DNA of 64,000 nucleotides from Marchantia polymorpha subsp. ruderalis (taxonomy: Eukaryota > Streptophyta > Marchantiopsida > Marchantiales > Marchantiaceae). Location: the NCBI GenBank assembly GCA_037833965.1, contig AP031358.1, positions 10,982,001-11,046,000 of the forward strand, in the 5' to 3' direction. The notes under the pieces were generated by a model, which made no database searches, was not told where the DNA came from, and saw only the letters and a list, made by a program, of their open reading frames with translations. Of the stretch, positions 12,860 to 23,409 are shown in pieces; position 1 is the first letter of the stretch, and every line of letters starts with the position of its first letter. The position numbers were made by a program, and so were the translations under genes.

Positions 12860-14059
12860 CTACACAAGAGCACTAGGAATGGGCTGGAATGCAAAAGCCT
12901 TGGGACCGAATTCTCGGACGAAGGGGCAGGGGGGAAGCCAGTACCACGTCCGATGGGATATGCAATGAACGAGAACTCTGCTGGATGCAATGACGAGGCA
13001 CATTAAGTCATCGTTCCCGGAATATTGGGGCAGGTTGGAGAGGTAGCCATGAGGCAGCAAGCGGACAACTTCTTCCAGCATCGGGGCAGGTAACACTTCC
13101 ATCTCCTTCCATCGGGCAGACGACCGCTCCTGAGCCAGCTCCCAGATTGCAACTCGGGTGATCACCAGGGCGCTGTTGACGGTGATCGCCACCATCAGGA
13201 GGCGACCCTTGCACTCACAAATCTTGGGAAGCACTGTGGTATCCAGCTTCGGACCCGTGACTCCGAGCTCCATCACAGGGCTATCCATCTGGTTCCACAT
13301 TTCATTGTTCACATCGTATACCAACACTGTGCTGCAGCCTGCGCTGTAAAGGAACCCGTTGTACGACAAAGCTTCTCTCTGGAGAGGAAATCTGGACAGT
13401 CTGCTGTCGATGAGCTTCCAGCTTCTGGAAACAGAATCGTACACTTCGGTCGTGACGTCTGATGCGCGAAGGCTGTCATAGAAGCTGCTGGTGACGATCA
13501 GCTTGAAAGAGTTCTGGTCCTTGTCGACCACGAGTCCCATGACCGGATTCTCCCGCTGGATGCTCATGGGCGGAAGCTCGACCGAGGAGCGAGTGAGCGG
13601 ATTGCAGACGAAAATTCGGTCATCGTCGCCCTTGATACACAAGAGGCCTCGGGATGCTGCGGCTACCGATTTGAAGGAGGGCAGAAAATTGAGCGGAAAT
13701 ATGACCCACTTGTTGGAATTGGGGTTGTGGGCGATGCACTCGCCGCTGGGTCCCGAAAACAAAAACCACGGTTTCTCCGATTGCCTACCGGCACATAACT
13801 TCAGAAAATTGGGCGAGAGGAGCATGGACTCCCAGCGCTTGCACACTGATCGAAAGCGAGTCAAAGACTGTACGGGCAAACCAGCCAGAACCATGTCCAA
13901 CAGGTGCTCGGGTAGTTCCCTCCACAATGTCGTTTCCATCACAGTGTTTCTCTCCACCTGCCCGTGCAATGCTCCAAATTCACACGCTCCATGCACTCTC
14001 GGCTCACTGGAAGATAGGCCCAGCTGATGCGGGGTGACTTTTCCACACATGCATCCCAT
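12860..14059 (-). CDS. F-box/kelch-type protein with MGCMC N-terminus
   Basis: Predicted 399-residue F-box protein, expected to be the substrate-recognition subunit of an SCF (SKP1-CUL1-F-box) ubiquitin ligase. The F-box spans about residues 45-88, with LPEHLLDMVLAGLP and RFRSVCKRW. A single-exon C-terminal beta-propeller-like part follows, with PWFLFSG, GLLCIKG, VCNPLTR, EVYDS..SW and YNGFLYSAG motifs as in the plant F-box/kelch group near Arabidopsis At5g15710. I chose the ATG at 14059: the frame stays open a little further but contains only TTG, and an in-frame TGA lies just upstream. The protein then begins MGCMCGKVT, which looks like a plant N-myristoylation/palmitoylation signal. A later ATG at 13939 (METTLW) would give a 359-residue form with a complete F-box. 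The second F-box gene at 48.3 kb is a paralogue on the same strand. An upstream intron cannot be excluded. Confidence 0.88.
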   Translation of the reverse strand: MGCMCGKVTPHQLGLSSSEPRVHGACEFGALHGQVERNTVMETTLWRELPEHLLDMVLAGLPVQSLTRFRSVCKRWESMLLSPNFLKLCAGRQSEKPWFLFSGPSGECIAHNPNSNKWVIFPLNFLPSFKSVAAASRGLLCIKGDDDRIFVCNPLTRSSVELPPMSIQRENPVMGLVVDKDQNSFKLIVTSSFYDSLRASDVTTEVYDSVSRSWKLIDSRLSRFPLQREALSYNGFLYSAGCSTVLVYDVNNEMWNQMDSPVMELGVTGPKLDTTVLPKICECKGRLLMVAITVNSALVITRVAIWELAQERSSARWKEMEVLPAPMLEEVVRLLPHGYLSNLPQYSGNDDLMCLVIASSRVLVHCISHRTWYWLPPCPFVREFGPKAFAFQPIPSALV

Positions 14060-14801
14060 CTCAACACTGAAACTGGCGGCCGGCCTCCTCCAGTCAATCA
14101 GTTGCCACACACAGCAGCAGACGCATAGAATCAACAAGCTACACGGCGCTGCGGGTCAAACCATTTAAACCGCCCGGAGAATTCATCTTTCTCACCTGGT
14201 TGACTGTGGCGTCCCAGCAATCAACCATCCCAGCTGCCATAACCTCGTCCCCGGCTGCTGCACCTTTGCCTTCCCCTTTCGTGCTCAGCCTTCACCGCCA
14301 TCGTTCAGGCACCCAAGTTAGGAATGTCGGCTGGACACAGTCGACAATCTCCGACGATGACCACCATCAGAGGTTCTCCATCGCCACCACCACTTGGCAA
14401 CTTGACTTCCGCCCGCATACTCATGCAGGCACTGGTGAGTTACCGCTGCTCCTGCACAGTAAACATGGTCACATGAGATTTAGGCGACCCTGCAACCCCT
14501 CAATCTGGGACGACGACACTCCTTGTGCACACAGATAAATACGCGCTCGGATGCTGCTTGTGTAGACAGAGTACTACGAGCTGCAGCTGCTGATGCTGCT
14601 CTTCATTTGGTGGAAAGTTACAGCGGATTTGTCGGTTCTCACAATCACGGATTCAGTATGAACTCGTTGCATGGTTAAGATCGAGGACTTCCAGCTATGA
14701 CAAACACCAGTGCACCTCCCTGATCGTTGTCATAGGAAGAGTGACAGACAAACAAGCTCCATGACAGATATCGAAGCTCCGATGGATGACAACGCTGATC
14801 A

Positions 14802-14822
14802 ATCAGTCAGTCAGTCAGTCAG
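14802..14822. repeat. (AGTC)n microsatellite
   Basis: About five tandem AGTC/TCAG units, lying in the presumed 5' leader region of the F-box gene on the - strand. Confidence 0.8.
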
Positions 14823-15152
14823 CTAACTCCTCGACGTCAATTTCGAGTCCGGTTTCGCAGAATTTCACCGATTTCAACTCGGCTCCAGGGTGACAACCGG
14901 ACCGATAAATCTGAGAGACAGAGATCATGTAGATGGAGGACGAGATGGCCACGGGCGGGCCGTCGATCTCACAATGATACTCCCCCGAGCCAGGTCTTAC
15001 GATTAGTCTCGAAAGAGAGAGGGCGTCGTCGCTCGCAGAGAGAGGAGCTGAGGCAGGACATGTCGCGGGGATGCATGTACTCAAGGACGATCTACGGCAT
15101 CTCCGCATGTGCGGACGTAGACGGGGAGGTCGACGAGGAGACACTGGCAATC

Positions 15153-15172
15153 ACAGCAGCAGCAGCAGCAGC
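15153..15172. repeat. (CAG)n microsatellite
   Basis: Six to seven CAG units (CTG on the - strand) about 1.1 kb upstream of the F-box ATG. Confidence 0.8.
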
Positions 15173-18100
15173 GACAGTCGGACTCTGTAGGGTGGGTGAG
15201 AGAGAGAAACAAGGATGCCTGATTTTCGATACCTCGGACTCCGATTTCGACTCCATGCGATTATCGTTATCGTTGTTTTCGGAGGGAATCTAAACTCCAC
15301 CTGTGCACTGAACGCCTGCCGTCGCTGCCCTCTTCCTCTTCCTCGTCGGGCCACAGCTCCCGACCACACACAACTCCCGAACGCAATCTTTTGCAAAAAA
15401 TCCAGAGCGCGAGAATCCTCCACGCTCCACGGCACCTTCAATGAGTCGGAAACACAACTGCGCCGCTCGTGCCGAGCAAGGAGAAAACTCAGGGAAGATC
15501 CTAAGCCGCCAATGTACTCACTCCCTCCCTCTCCCCCGTTCTTCTCTAGGCCACAAGCTAAAAAACAAAAGGCGGATTATTTTCGCTGCGCCTCATGCAT
15601 AATCTATTCCTCAACACAGACCTGGTCCTTCTTTCCTCGAGGGGCCATCCGAGGTCGAGAAGCTTGGAAAGCATTGATGAACACATCAACAGCCAGTGAT
15701 GGGTCGGGACGAGGCTGGCGGCAGTAGAGAGGGAGAGAGGAGACGGAGGGAGGCGCCACGTGATTCCCACACCTTGCCATACGAGTCCGCAGTCCGGACT
15801 AGATTATTATGTCATATGTTACGAGATTGGCTTACAAAATAGCCAAGCAGAAGCAGACCGCCATGTGTCCTGCTGCCCCGCTGGTCGAGTTTGTCGTGTA
15901 CCTGTCTCGATACCAGACACATCTAGAGGCTACACGTTGACCCACGAGGTTCCCCCTCGCTGCGTTTCTCCCAGGCAGTGGTTGGTATCTTTGCGCCCTC
16001 CCGACTACTGATGGGATGGGGCGAACAACCTGCAATGCTGATTCCGATCATTAGCAGGAGTGGAAATAACTTCCTGTGATCCCTCAGGCCCTGCTTTTCC
16101 TTTAAGAGTACAGCAAAGCTGTTAGCTGTGATGGTGCAGGAATGATTGTAAGAAGTCCAGAAGAACGATGCATGGAACGCGAACGTGGGAATCCGTGCGT
16201 CGAGTTTGAATTGGAACATTCGGTCAGTGCATGAGCGAGCGAGTGAGTGAGTAAGTGAACAGATGGCGATTCGGGATCCCAATCTGTCCGTCTGCCATCC
16301 GGGGCGATCATTTCGTGATTCGGTCTTGCTCTCTCTACCACGCGACGGAAAGCAGTGCACTACACTGCCTCATCACCGATACTCGTTCTCGCTACGAATG
16401 AGTAGAGTCAAGATTATTGGTAAACTTGATCGCCATTCATTGCTCCCGCTTGAGCTTATCTTAGCGTTGTTTTCTGCAGATGGTATTTCACATGAAGGTG
16501 TCGAGTCGAGCACTCGCTGGGAGTGACGGTGTACTAACACAGATCAGTTCGCCTGACTTTCGCTGTAAGTAGCAGCTCTGAACCCACCAGATGCCGCAGT
16601 GCTATAGCTCCATGATCTTCTCAGGCTAACACACCCGATCAAGTAAGTGGGAAATCTTTGGGAAATGAGGCTGTTATGTAGAGTCGAGAGGTACAAACTC
16701 CACAGATTTCAGTGGAGCTCATGTAGACGTCTCTCTTCCTGTGAGTCGTGGACACGCAAGGATCCACGTTGAAGCGAGCCCTCTTCTTTTCATCCATCTG
16801 GCGTGTCGGCTTTGGACCGGAGGCGAGCGTAGAGTCTTCTTGCGCTGCGTGTACCCTCCACCCTCTCCTTCCTCTCAATTGGGTTGCTGCTTTTGAATCT
16901 CTCTAGGTTCATGCAGTCATTTTCATACACATCGCACTGCACGCTCTTCGCGCCCATTGCACGTCGAGTCGCGCGATGGAAGCATGGCATCGGGTGGTGG
17001 TTAGCTTTAGCTAACCGCAGCTGTGACATACGAAGGCTGCTCTTCCTTGCTCTAGCATTAAAGACAACTCAAGTACCCGAAAACAGAAGCCGAGTCGGTC
17101 CATTCCACTTACAGTTTGTGTTATCTCAGATTGTAACCCTAGTTTCGATTTTCTTTCAACAATTTGGAGAAAGTCACCTTCGACTCAACTGCTGCGCCTT
17201 GCAGATCCTCGAGCAGCAAGGGCGGCTGCAGGAGGTTTCATCAGTGGTGAATGTCACATGTCTTCTGCTCTCACTTCTTGAACCCTGACCAGAAATCCCC
17301 CGCGATCAGTTTTTTCTCTTGCTAAGATGAGAAGAGGGTTTGATCGAGTGACAGTGTCGTGCTCTCTCCTGTACTGAGATGATTTTTAGTTTAAATGACT
17401 TACAGCAGGGAATAATATGTTCATTCCATGCAGTTCTATCCGGAGTTTGATCTTTTCGAAGAGCACATGCACTTCCAGCAACTGACAGTGTGCTTACACT
17501 GAAGCCGTCTGTAGATTATAGTACCTGTGCCAGTCTATCGTCTTTCCATGCTGCCTACTGGCATGCATGCATGTTTCTTAGCCATGCAGTCAGTGAAAAT
17601 TCAACTGTTAGGTGTATGAGATGCGTTGCATGAGCATGGTTGCCTGCGACAGAACGTGCTCGCAAATTCAATGCTACGTGTCATTTGCAGCAAGAAGCCT
17701 CTTTTGAACTACTGAATTGAGCTGACTTGGAACCTCTCTTCAGACAAAAGTCGAAGTACGAATGCTCTACTCATGAGAGTTGAAATTGGAGTATGAAGCC
17801 TCTCCCAAACCAGACCGAGTTTCCAAATCGATTCCATTTGACTGACGGTGGTTCAGCTTGAGAATGCGAATAGGCCGATTTGGATGTTCGGAAGTTGTGA
17901 CAGTAGAGTCCTCTGTAAAATTTGGAAGTTCACAGAAGGCTTCGGTACTCTTTCGAAACCTTTCTGTAGATGGTACTGGCGCATAGTTTGAGTACCCTTG
18001 GACTTTCGTGATTCATTTCGTGTAGTACCTGAATCAAGGCTCCTTACTACTCAAAAGAAACAACCTTTCACAGCCCTAGTATCGGTTATGTTCTTGTGCT

Positions 18101-20516
18101 GTAAGTGATGGGTGCAAACAAGCGAAAACAGCGCAGCCAAAACAGGCTCACCACTATTTAGTGTCTCTAAGAATGGAAATAGTGAAAAAGGACATTTTCA
18201 AATCTGGATTACTCTGTCTTTGGATCGTGTTTGCATTACAAAGACCACACAATTTCATCTACCAATGACTTGCTACGCGTTTTGAACATAAGAGGGTACA
18301 CTTCGCGCTGAAATTCCAGTCTACAGACTGGACATCTTTCGCAGCCGGTTGTGTTTGACGTGGAGACCTTATAAACCTGCTTCGTAGAGACAGAAATTTA
18401 TTTATTTTCGACTTAGTAGAGGAGCTCCTCATAAAGGCCTCTTACTTGGAAATATTTCACATGACTTCCTCAGCCGTGAGTACGGTCGTGCTTTGACAGG
18501 AAGACATGAAGCTTGGGTCAATCCACATTGGCCTCTAGAGTTTTGACATAAGTATACCCACGTGTATATTCTAGCTAGTGATTTGAGTCATGGTTTCAAT
18601 TTCTTTTTTTACGACACTAGTTTTGTCTGAAATAAGTGGAGGATGTGTCACGGTTAGGCTGATCTCGATCCGACACGAGACGACAGCTTTGAACCGGCTT
18701 CTCAAACTATGCCACCAATTGATAGACTTTCTTTTTACCCTCAACTGTTCTCATCTGTGATGTAAGTGATTGCCTCCGACACGCTGTGAAAAATGTTGTG
18801 CGTCCACCTGTCTGTCTGCGTTCCTAGTTCTGATCATTGCTTTCGTGGTACTATATGACCGTGCTCTTCTCGTATCTTTAGTCATTCTTCGTTAACAGCG
18901 TCTCCAGTGCTCTTCATTAGTCTTCTATGACTGCCATATCCTCTCAGTTTTAGCTTATGAGAAGCAAAAATTGTTTCTTTCGGCTTCGGTTTTACTTGCA
19001 ACTCTTTTGTCAATCTCTCTCAATCTGCCACACAAACCTAAACCGAAAGGACAAATTTAAGTCTTGAAGAGACTATCATCATTTTTTGGGGGATTGGAGT
19101 CCTTACTCCTTCAACTGTAAAGTACATGTTGGTGATTGGCTGATTGGAATGGCATACATTCTCCTTTAGCAAGAGTGTACTCTAGCTTAATTTATAGCTG
19201 AATGCAGTGATTTAGAAAAGCTGTGCAGAAATGTGCGTGACCGGTGTCAGTACATCGCATCGAGTCCTTGAGGATTGGAATGGTGCTCAGCACACAGTCC
19301 AGACTTGAATTTTTTATATTGTACACCACGGAGGCACTAAGGACTGAGTTTCGGTGGAACACGCAATGAACAAAAAGGTTTGTAAAGGGCATATGATTGG
19401 ACCTAAGCTCTGTTTGAGTAAAGCAAAGCAACACGAAAAGGACCGAATTCTTCGTGGAAGAATCTCAAACTATATAGATGTCAGCCCATCACAAGACGGA
19501 CGGAGGACAATGGGACCCATGAGTAAATGTGAATCGAATTCACCGTATATAAAATACTCATAATTAGAACTCAAGAGAAAAACCAAGTCAACAACATGGT
19601 TGAATGTGTCAATTCTTGAAGACTAACTTTTATTTAGAATGTAGAACTATTAAATGGAGGTTCCCGCATACAAGTACCGTCACACATAAACCTAACAGTG
19701 ACTTTCCATGGAAAAATAACATTCATGTCTTAGAAAGTTGTTAATATGTAACTTATCCGTTCCAGCGTTTATGTAGCAATTTGTTCCAGAGGTGAGAAGG
19801 AACCACACTCAACAAGAAATGTTGATGAAATTGTCCTTTGATGTTGAGTTTTTCTCCCGTAAAGTTCGCTTTAGGTGAGGGTGAGAGAGAGAGAGGTGTC
19901 AATTTGGTTATAAATAATGTTAAAATACATAACAGGGATACTAGTACTTACAAAGACAAATGCAGTTCTATCCATCAGGAATGTGTAGATCTTCTAGTCT
20001 CAGATTTCGCAAAGGTCCAATTTCAGGTTATATTTCATTGTGTATCAAGATTCAAACAGACTAATACACATCAATGATCTCCAATGTCAACATCCTCGAA
20101 GCATATGACATTTTTCCAAGCTCGAATCAACACAAACAATTGCAGTTACAAATTATCATCAAGCCAGATGTACAATTCATAGAAAGTTCATCTTCGGTTG
20201 TGCAAAATGATGTGCACGAGATGGCATACTCTTATTAGTAAATTACTGTAGTCAATGCGGACGCCATGTCTAATTCAAATTAGAATCCTGCAAATTTCCC
20301 ATCAGTGTGTGGCCAGTGTAATCAGACACTTTAGCTTCAGTAGCAATCACCATCCTTTCCTTCAGACTATTATGACAAATTGGTGCGTGTTCTGAAAGTC
20401 CAGACAAGTGCGAAAGCAAGCATCACATGTAGGAAAATATACCAGTGTGCCTCTACTACAGAGTATAGGCATTGAGAGCAGGAGTCTGCTCTGCGTAATC
20501 TGTACCGAACTCCTTG

Positions 20517-20723
20517 ATGTGCAGTAGGTCTGCGGCGTATCTTATCTTGACAGCAACTATAGCGATTGCCTTGCTTTTGGCTGGTTCTCTGCACCCCGTC
20601 GAGAGCACCGGATGTTTGATGCTGTTCGTAGCAGGTTTGGGTATCTCATCATGCGCGTCAGTATGTCCAAATGTATATACTGTACTCGTCCAGGTGAAAG
20701 GTTGGAACATGGCTTTTGAATAG
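20517..20723 (+). CDS. Possible small secreted peptide (68 aa)
   Basis: The ATG frame encodes a short positively charged N-terminus (MCSRS) followed by a long hydrophobic run (AAYLILTATIAIALLLAG) and a plausible signal-peptidase site after HPVES. The remaining tail of about 38 residues has cysteines (TGC, SCASVC). This is a signal-peptide-like layout, but the frame is short, the opposite strand is also open, and no family is recognised. A single transmembrane peptide or chance are alternatives. Confidence 0.22.
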   Translation: MCSRSAAYLILTATIAIALLLAGSLHPVESTGCLMLFVAGLGISSCASVCPNVYTVLVQVKGWNMAFE

Positions 20724-21095
20724 TTCGTCTCAACAGGAAGAGCAGATCTGAATACTGAAGGTGGAAAGTATTTTCTGTCAAAGAGTGTAATTTTACTTCG
20801 TATGCCAAAGTGATAATGAGAACACCATAAGTATTCTATGAACTACTACCATGTCATCTAAATTTGCCACTTGCGTACCTACTCCATATACCTCGTGAAT
20901 GCAGCAGTGAATCTTTTTAATTCATTTACCATGAGCTTTATTTATATTTCATACAGTTTGATTTAACTATGAATCATTCACAAGAAATTAATAAAAGAAG
21001 CAAACTTTGTCTACTTGAATTTTCAGTGATATATGGTTAAAATAAAACAATCATCATAATATATACTGAAATAATTAATATATATATTTATTTAT
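20724..21095. other. Spacer before LTR element
   Basis: Mixed then AT-rich sequence ending in a TATATATTTATTTAT run directly before the LTR. No gene is visible. Confidence 0.5.
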
Positions 21096-21347
21096 TGTAA
21101 CATCAAAACACTACAGTGATAGAAAATACTCCAGACACACCATGTAACATGGTTCATTTGTTCTTGGTGTACCCTCTCCCCGAGGGTTATGTACACCAAG
21201 AACACGAACACCTTCACTTCAGATCTTGTCACGAAAGAATCATTGTACAAGATGAGCTTCAGGGTATTTATCCCCAGTCCAGACGACTGTCTTAGCTATA
21301 AATAGCTAGGAGCCGAGGTTACTCCTTAACTGGAGTTAACCTCAACA
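21096..21347 (-). repeat. 3' LTR of the - strand element (252 bp)
   Basis: On the + strand it runs from TGTAACATC to CCTCAACA. It matches the LTR at 25325-25565 over its whole length, including shared blocks ATACTCCAGACACA, CACGAAAGAATCATTGTACA and GAGGTTACTCCTTAACT. It carries an insertion-like segment at about 21157-21175 that forms a perfect 13-bp inverted repeat and is missing from the other LTR. Confidence 0.85.
21159..21203. repeat. 13-bp perfect inverted repeat in the 3' LTR
   Basis: GTTCTTGGTGTAC and GTACACCAAGAAC flank a loop with CCTC...GAGG, which can itself pair. The right LTR keeps only the right arm region (CCACCAAGAACACGAGG). Confidence 0.8.
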
Positions 21348-21440
21348 ATCTTACTCTTGACTCACGTTAAGTAATAGTAACCTCTATAACATAAATTATT
21401 ATTTCGTGGGAAATTCTAGACATATCCCTAACATAAAGTA

Positions 21441-21700
21441 CACTCTTTACACAAGAGTTAACTACAACTAATCCGTAGCCATAACAGGATGAAGTAATAA
21501 TATAAAAAGATAATTAAAAATCAACTAGCATAGAGAGAACAGAAATCTCATAACTTATATAATTACTCCGCAGAAAGATTTAGAAAGAAACTGAAAATAA
21601 CGCCACTCTTTGCACAAGAGTTAACTAGGACTAAGCCGTACTCATCATAGGATAGAGTAAATATATAAAGAGATAACTGAAAATACTATGTTAGCAAACT
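21441..21700. repeat. Two-copy direct repeat, about 163-bp spacing
   Basis: A block starting ACTCTTTACACAAGAG at about 21442 recurs as ACTCTTTGCACAAGAG at about 21605, each followed by TTAACTA, a CCGTA..CAT block and an AGATAA-rich A/T tract. Each copy contains a short palindrome (ACTCTT...AAGAGT). Confidence 0.65.
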
Positions 21701-21792
21701 TTACATGCGCTTTCCACACACAACCTGCATGATAGCACACTGTCGCTTGAAACTCTCTAGATAAATAACTTTGACCAACGCATCAATTGGAT

Positions 21793-22003
21793 TAAATTTT
21801 CCGTCTATCTTGACTAATTCAATCGCTAGAGTTTGCCATCAAGATTGACTAGCTCAATCATCAGAGTTTATCATCAAGATATACTAGCTCAATTACCAAA
21901 GTCTATCGTCAATCTTAACTAGCTCAATCATTAGAGTATACAATCAAGATTGACCAACTCAATCACCAGAGTCTACCATCCATCTTGACTAACTCAATCA
22001 TTT
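21793..22003. repeat. 35-bp tandem repeat, 6 copies
   Basis: The anchor TCAATC occurs at 21819, 21854, 21889, 21924, 21959 and 21994, an exact 35-bp period. The unit reads roughly CATCAAGATTGACTAGCTCA then ATCATCAGAGTTTA, with point differences but no length change across six copies. Confidence 0.9.
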
Positions 22004-22028
22004 TATCAGACACTCTTGTCTGATAAAA
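22001..22028. repeat. Perfect 12-bp stem, 4-nt loop hairpin
   Basis: TTTTATCAGACA, loop CTCT, then TGTCTGATAAAA. It joins the end of the 35-bp array and lies just before the 57-bp array. Confidence 0.85.
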
Positions 22029-22080
22029 TATCTGATATCGTTGTGCTTCACGACAATGTAATTAACTTGTACTGTGCACA

Positions 22081-22300
22081 TCTTGATCATTAATCACATA
22101 ATGATCCAACTCTCTCACAATTACATATCGGTGCTCATTTTGATCATTAATCACATAATGATCAAACTCCCCCACAATTACATAGCGGTGCTCGTCTCGA
22201 TCATTAATCACATAATGATCAAATTTCCCCACTACTACATAGCGGTTCTTGTCTCGATCACTAATCACATAATGATCAAAACTCCATCATAACTACATAC
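22081..22300. repeat. 57-bp tandem repeat with internal palindrome, nearly 4 copies
   Basis: GATCAtTAATCACATAATGA occurs at 22085, 22142, 22199 and (as GATCACTAATC) 22256, an exact 57-bp period. Each unit contains arms GATCATTA and TAATGATC around ATCACA, so each can form a hairpin. Because 57 is divisible by 3, both strands stay open; the - strand reads a 19-residue repeat (NDRDEHRYVIVGEFDHYVI). I take the open frame as a by-product. Confidence 0.9.
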
Positions 22301-22431
22301 GTGAATGAAAATATTCACTTGTCAATATAAAGATCATAAGAATTCTCCCACTCTTTTAATGAACAAAGCTCATTGAAAGACACACACATTGACATGAACC
22401 TTACAGTCTATGTTGCTCGCGACTGACAGTC

Positions 22432-22840
22432 ACTTGTGAATATCTCTCACTGTCACCCACGACTAACTGCGCCCGCTACTTATAAAAATTAAAAAAAAAT
22501 TGTCCACAACTTACCATCCGTCACCCGCGACAAACATCGCCCGTGACCACTGTTGCCCATGACAACTGTCACCTGCAACAGTATCGTCTGTCACCCGCAA
22601 CTTCAATCACCCATGACCATTGTCGCCCGCGACTGCAATATTCGTCACCTGCGACTACTTGTTGCTTGCGACCTATGTCGCCCGCAACTGAAACATTTTC
22701 TCCCGCGAATGCAATATCTGTGACCCGCGACTACCGTCGCCTGTGACCACCGTTGCCCGTGACAATTGTCACCCACAACTATACCGTCACCCGCAACAAC
22801 AATATCTGTCACCTGCGACTCCCGTCGTCCGCGACCTATG
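22432..22840. repeat. Degenerate GTCACCCGCGAC-type minisatellite
   Basis: About twenty or more variants of GTCACCCGCGAC / GTCGCCCGTGAC separated by 2-6 bases (ACT, CAACT, AATAT and so on) occur in tandem. The unit is roughly 14-18 bp and poorly kept. It is markedly more GC-rich than adjacent repeats. Confidence 0.75.
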
Positions 22841-23074
22841 ACAGTTTCCTAGTCAATTTACTCCTTTCAAGTCATTATTCAGCGTATGAAAAATATCCAA
22901 ACGCACTATTTGTGTCGAGAGCTCTCCGACGATACAACTATATTGTGATGAAGATTCTTGAAGACAAAATAATATAAACAAATATTCTGTCATCGTCGTC
23001 CCCAACCGTCACTGTTGATTCCGACAGTCATTGTCGGGCTCTGCCGTCACCGTCATCGTTCGTATGCAGTTGAC

Positions 23075-23400
23075 TGCATTGCCCTACTGACTATGGTTGG
23101 CCCGCCAACTACATTAAATCCACAACCATGACTGCAACCACGTTGAGCTTCAATCACGTATGTGACAGCAACTGTAACCACATCCATCACATTCAGCTCA
23201 AACCACGTCTGATATACCACCATGGTAATCTTCCTATCATGGTTGACATATTTACTATGGTGCGTCAACCATACCGCTGTTACTCCAACCATAGTTGATC
23301 ATTCTAACATGGTTGATATGGCTACCATGGTGCATCAACCACACCGTGGTTACATCCAAGCAAAGTTTATCATTCTAACGTGGTTCTTGCTCCAACCGCA
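23075..23400. repeat. Degenerate CCATGGTTG/TGCGTCAACCA repeats
   Basis: Variants of ACCATGGTGCGTCAACCA, ATCATTCTAACATGGTTG and CCACACCGTGGTTAC recur with a spacing of about 60-80 bp. Several contain CCATGG or related dyad symmetry. Copy boundaries are not sharp. Confidence 0.5.
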
Positions 23401-23409
23401 AATGGCTTA

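Larger units (their letters stand above)
14060..20516. other. Upstream region of F-box gene and long intergenic
   Basis: The first 1.5 kb is GC-rich and probably holds the leader and promoter of the F-box gene, with CAG and AGTC microsatellites. A 170-codon ATG frame at 15215-15727 (+) and others nearby have low-complexity, basic, CT-derived composition and no domain, so I do not call them. From about 17.3 to 20.5 kb no long frame or element is visible; it may contain non-coding transcripts, but nothing shows this. Confidence 0.4.

Noticed and set aside
13491-14027. 178-codon + strand frame opposite the first F-box gene
   Set aside because: Antisense shadow with no recognisable domain.
14815-15150. 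111-codon - strand frame upstream of the first F-box gene
   Set aside because: No early ATG, AGTC microsatellite at its end and CAG repeat at its start; more likely leader sequence.
15215-15727. 170-codon ATG frame on the + strand upstream of the F-box gene
   Set aside because: Basic, low-complexity composition in a GC-rich leader-like region, antisense frames equally open, and no domain.
22062-22292. Both-strand open frames across the 57-bp repeat
   Set aside because: Explained by a repeat period divisible by three without stops.
21793-22300. CRISPR-like regular repeats
   Set aside because: Repeats are contiguous tandem units without unique spacers, inside a plant LTR element.
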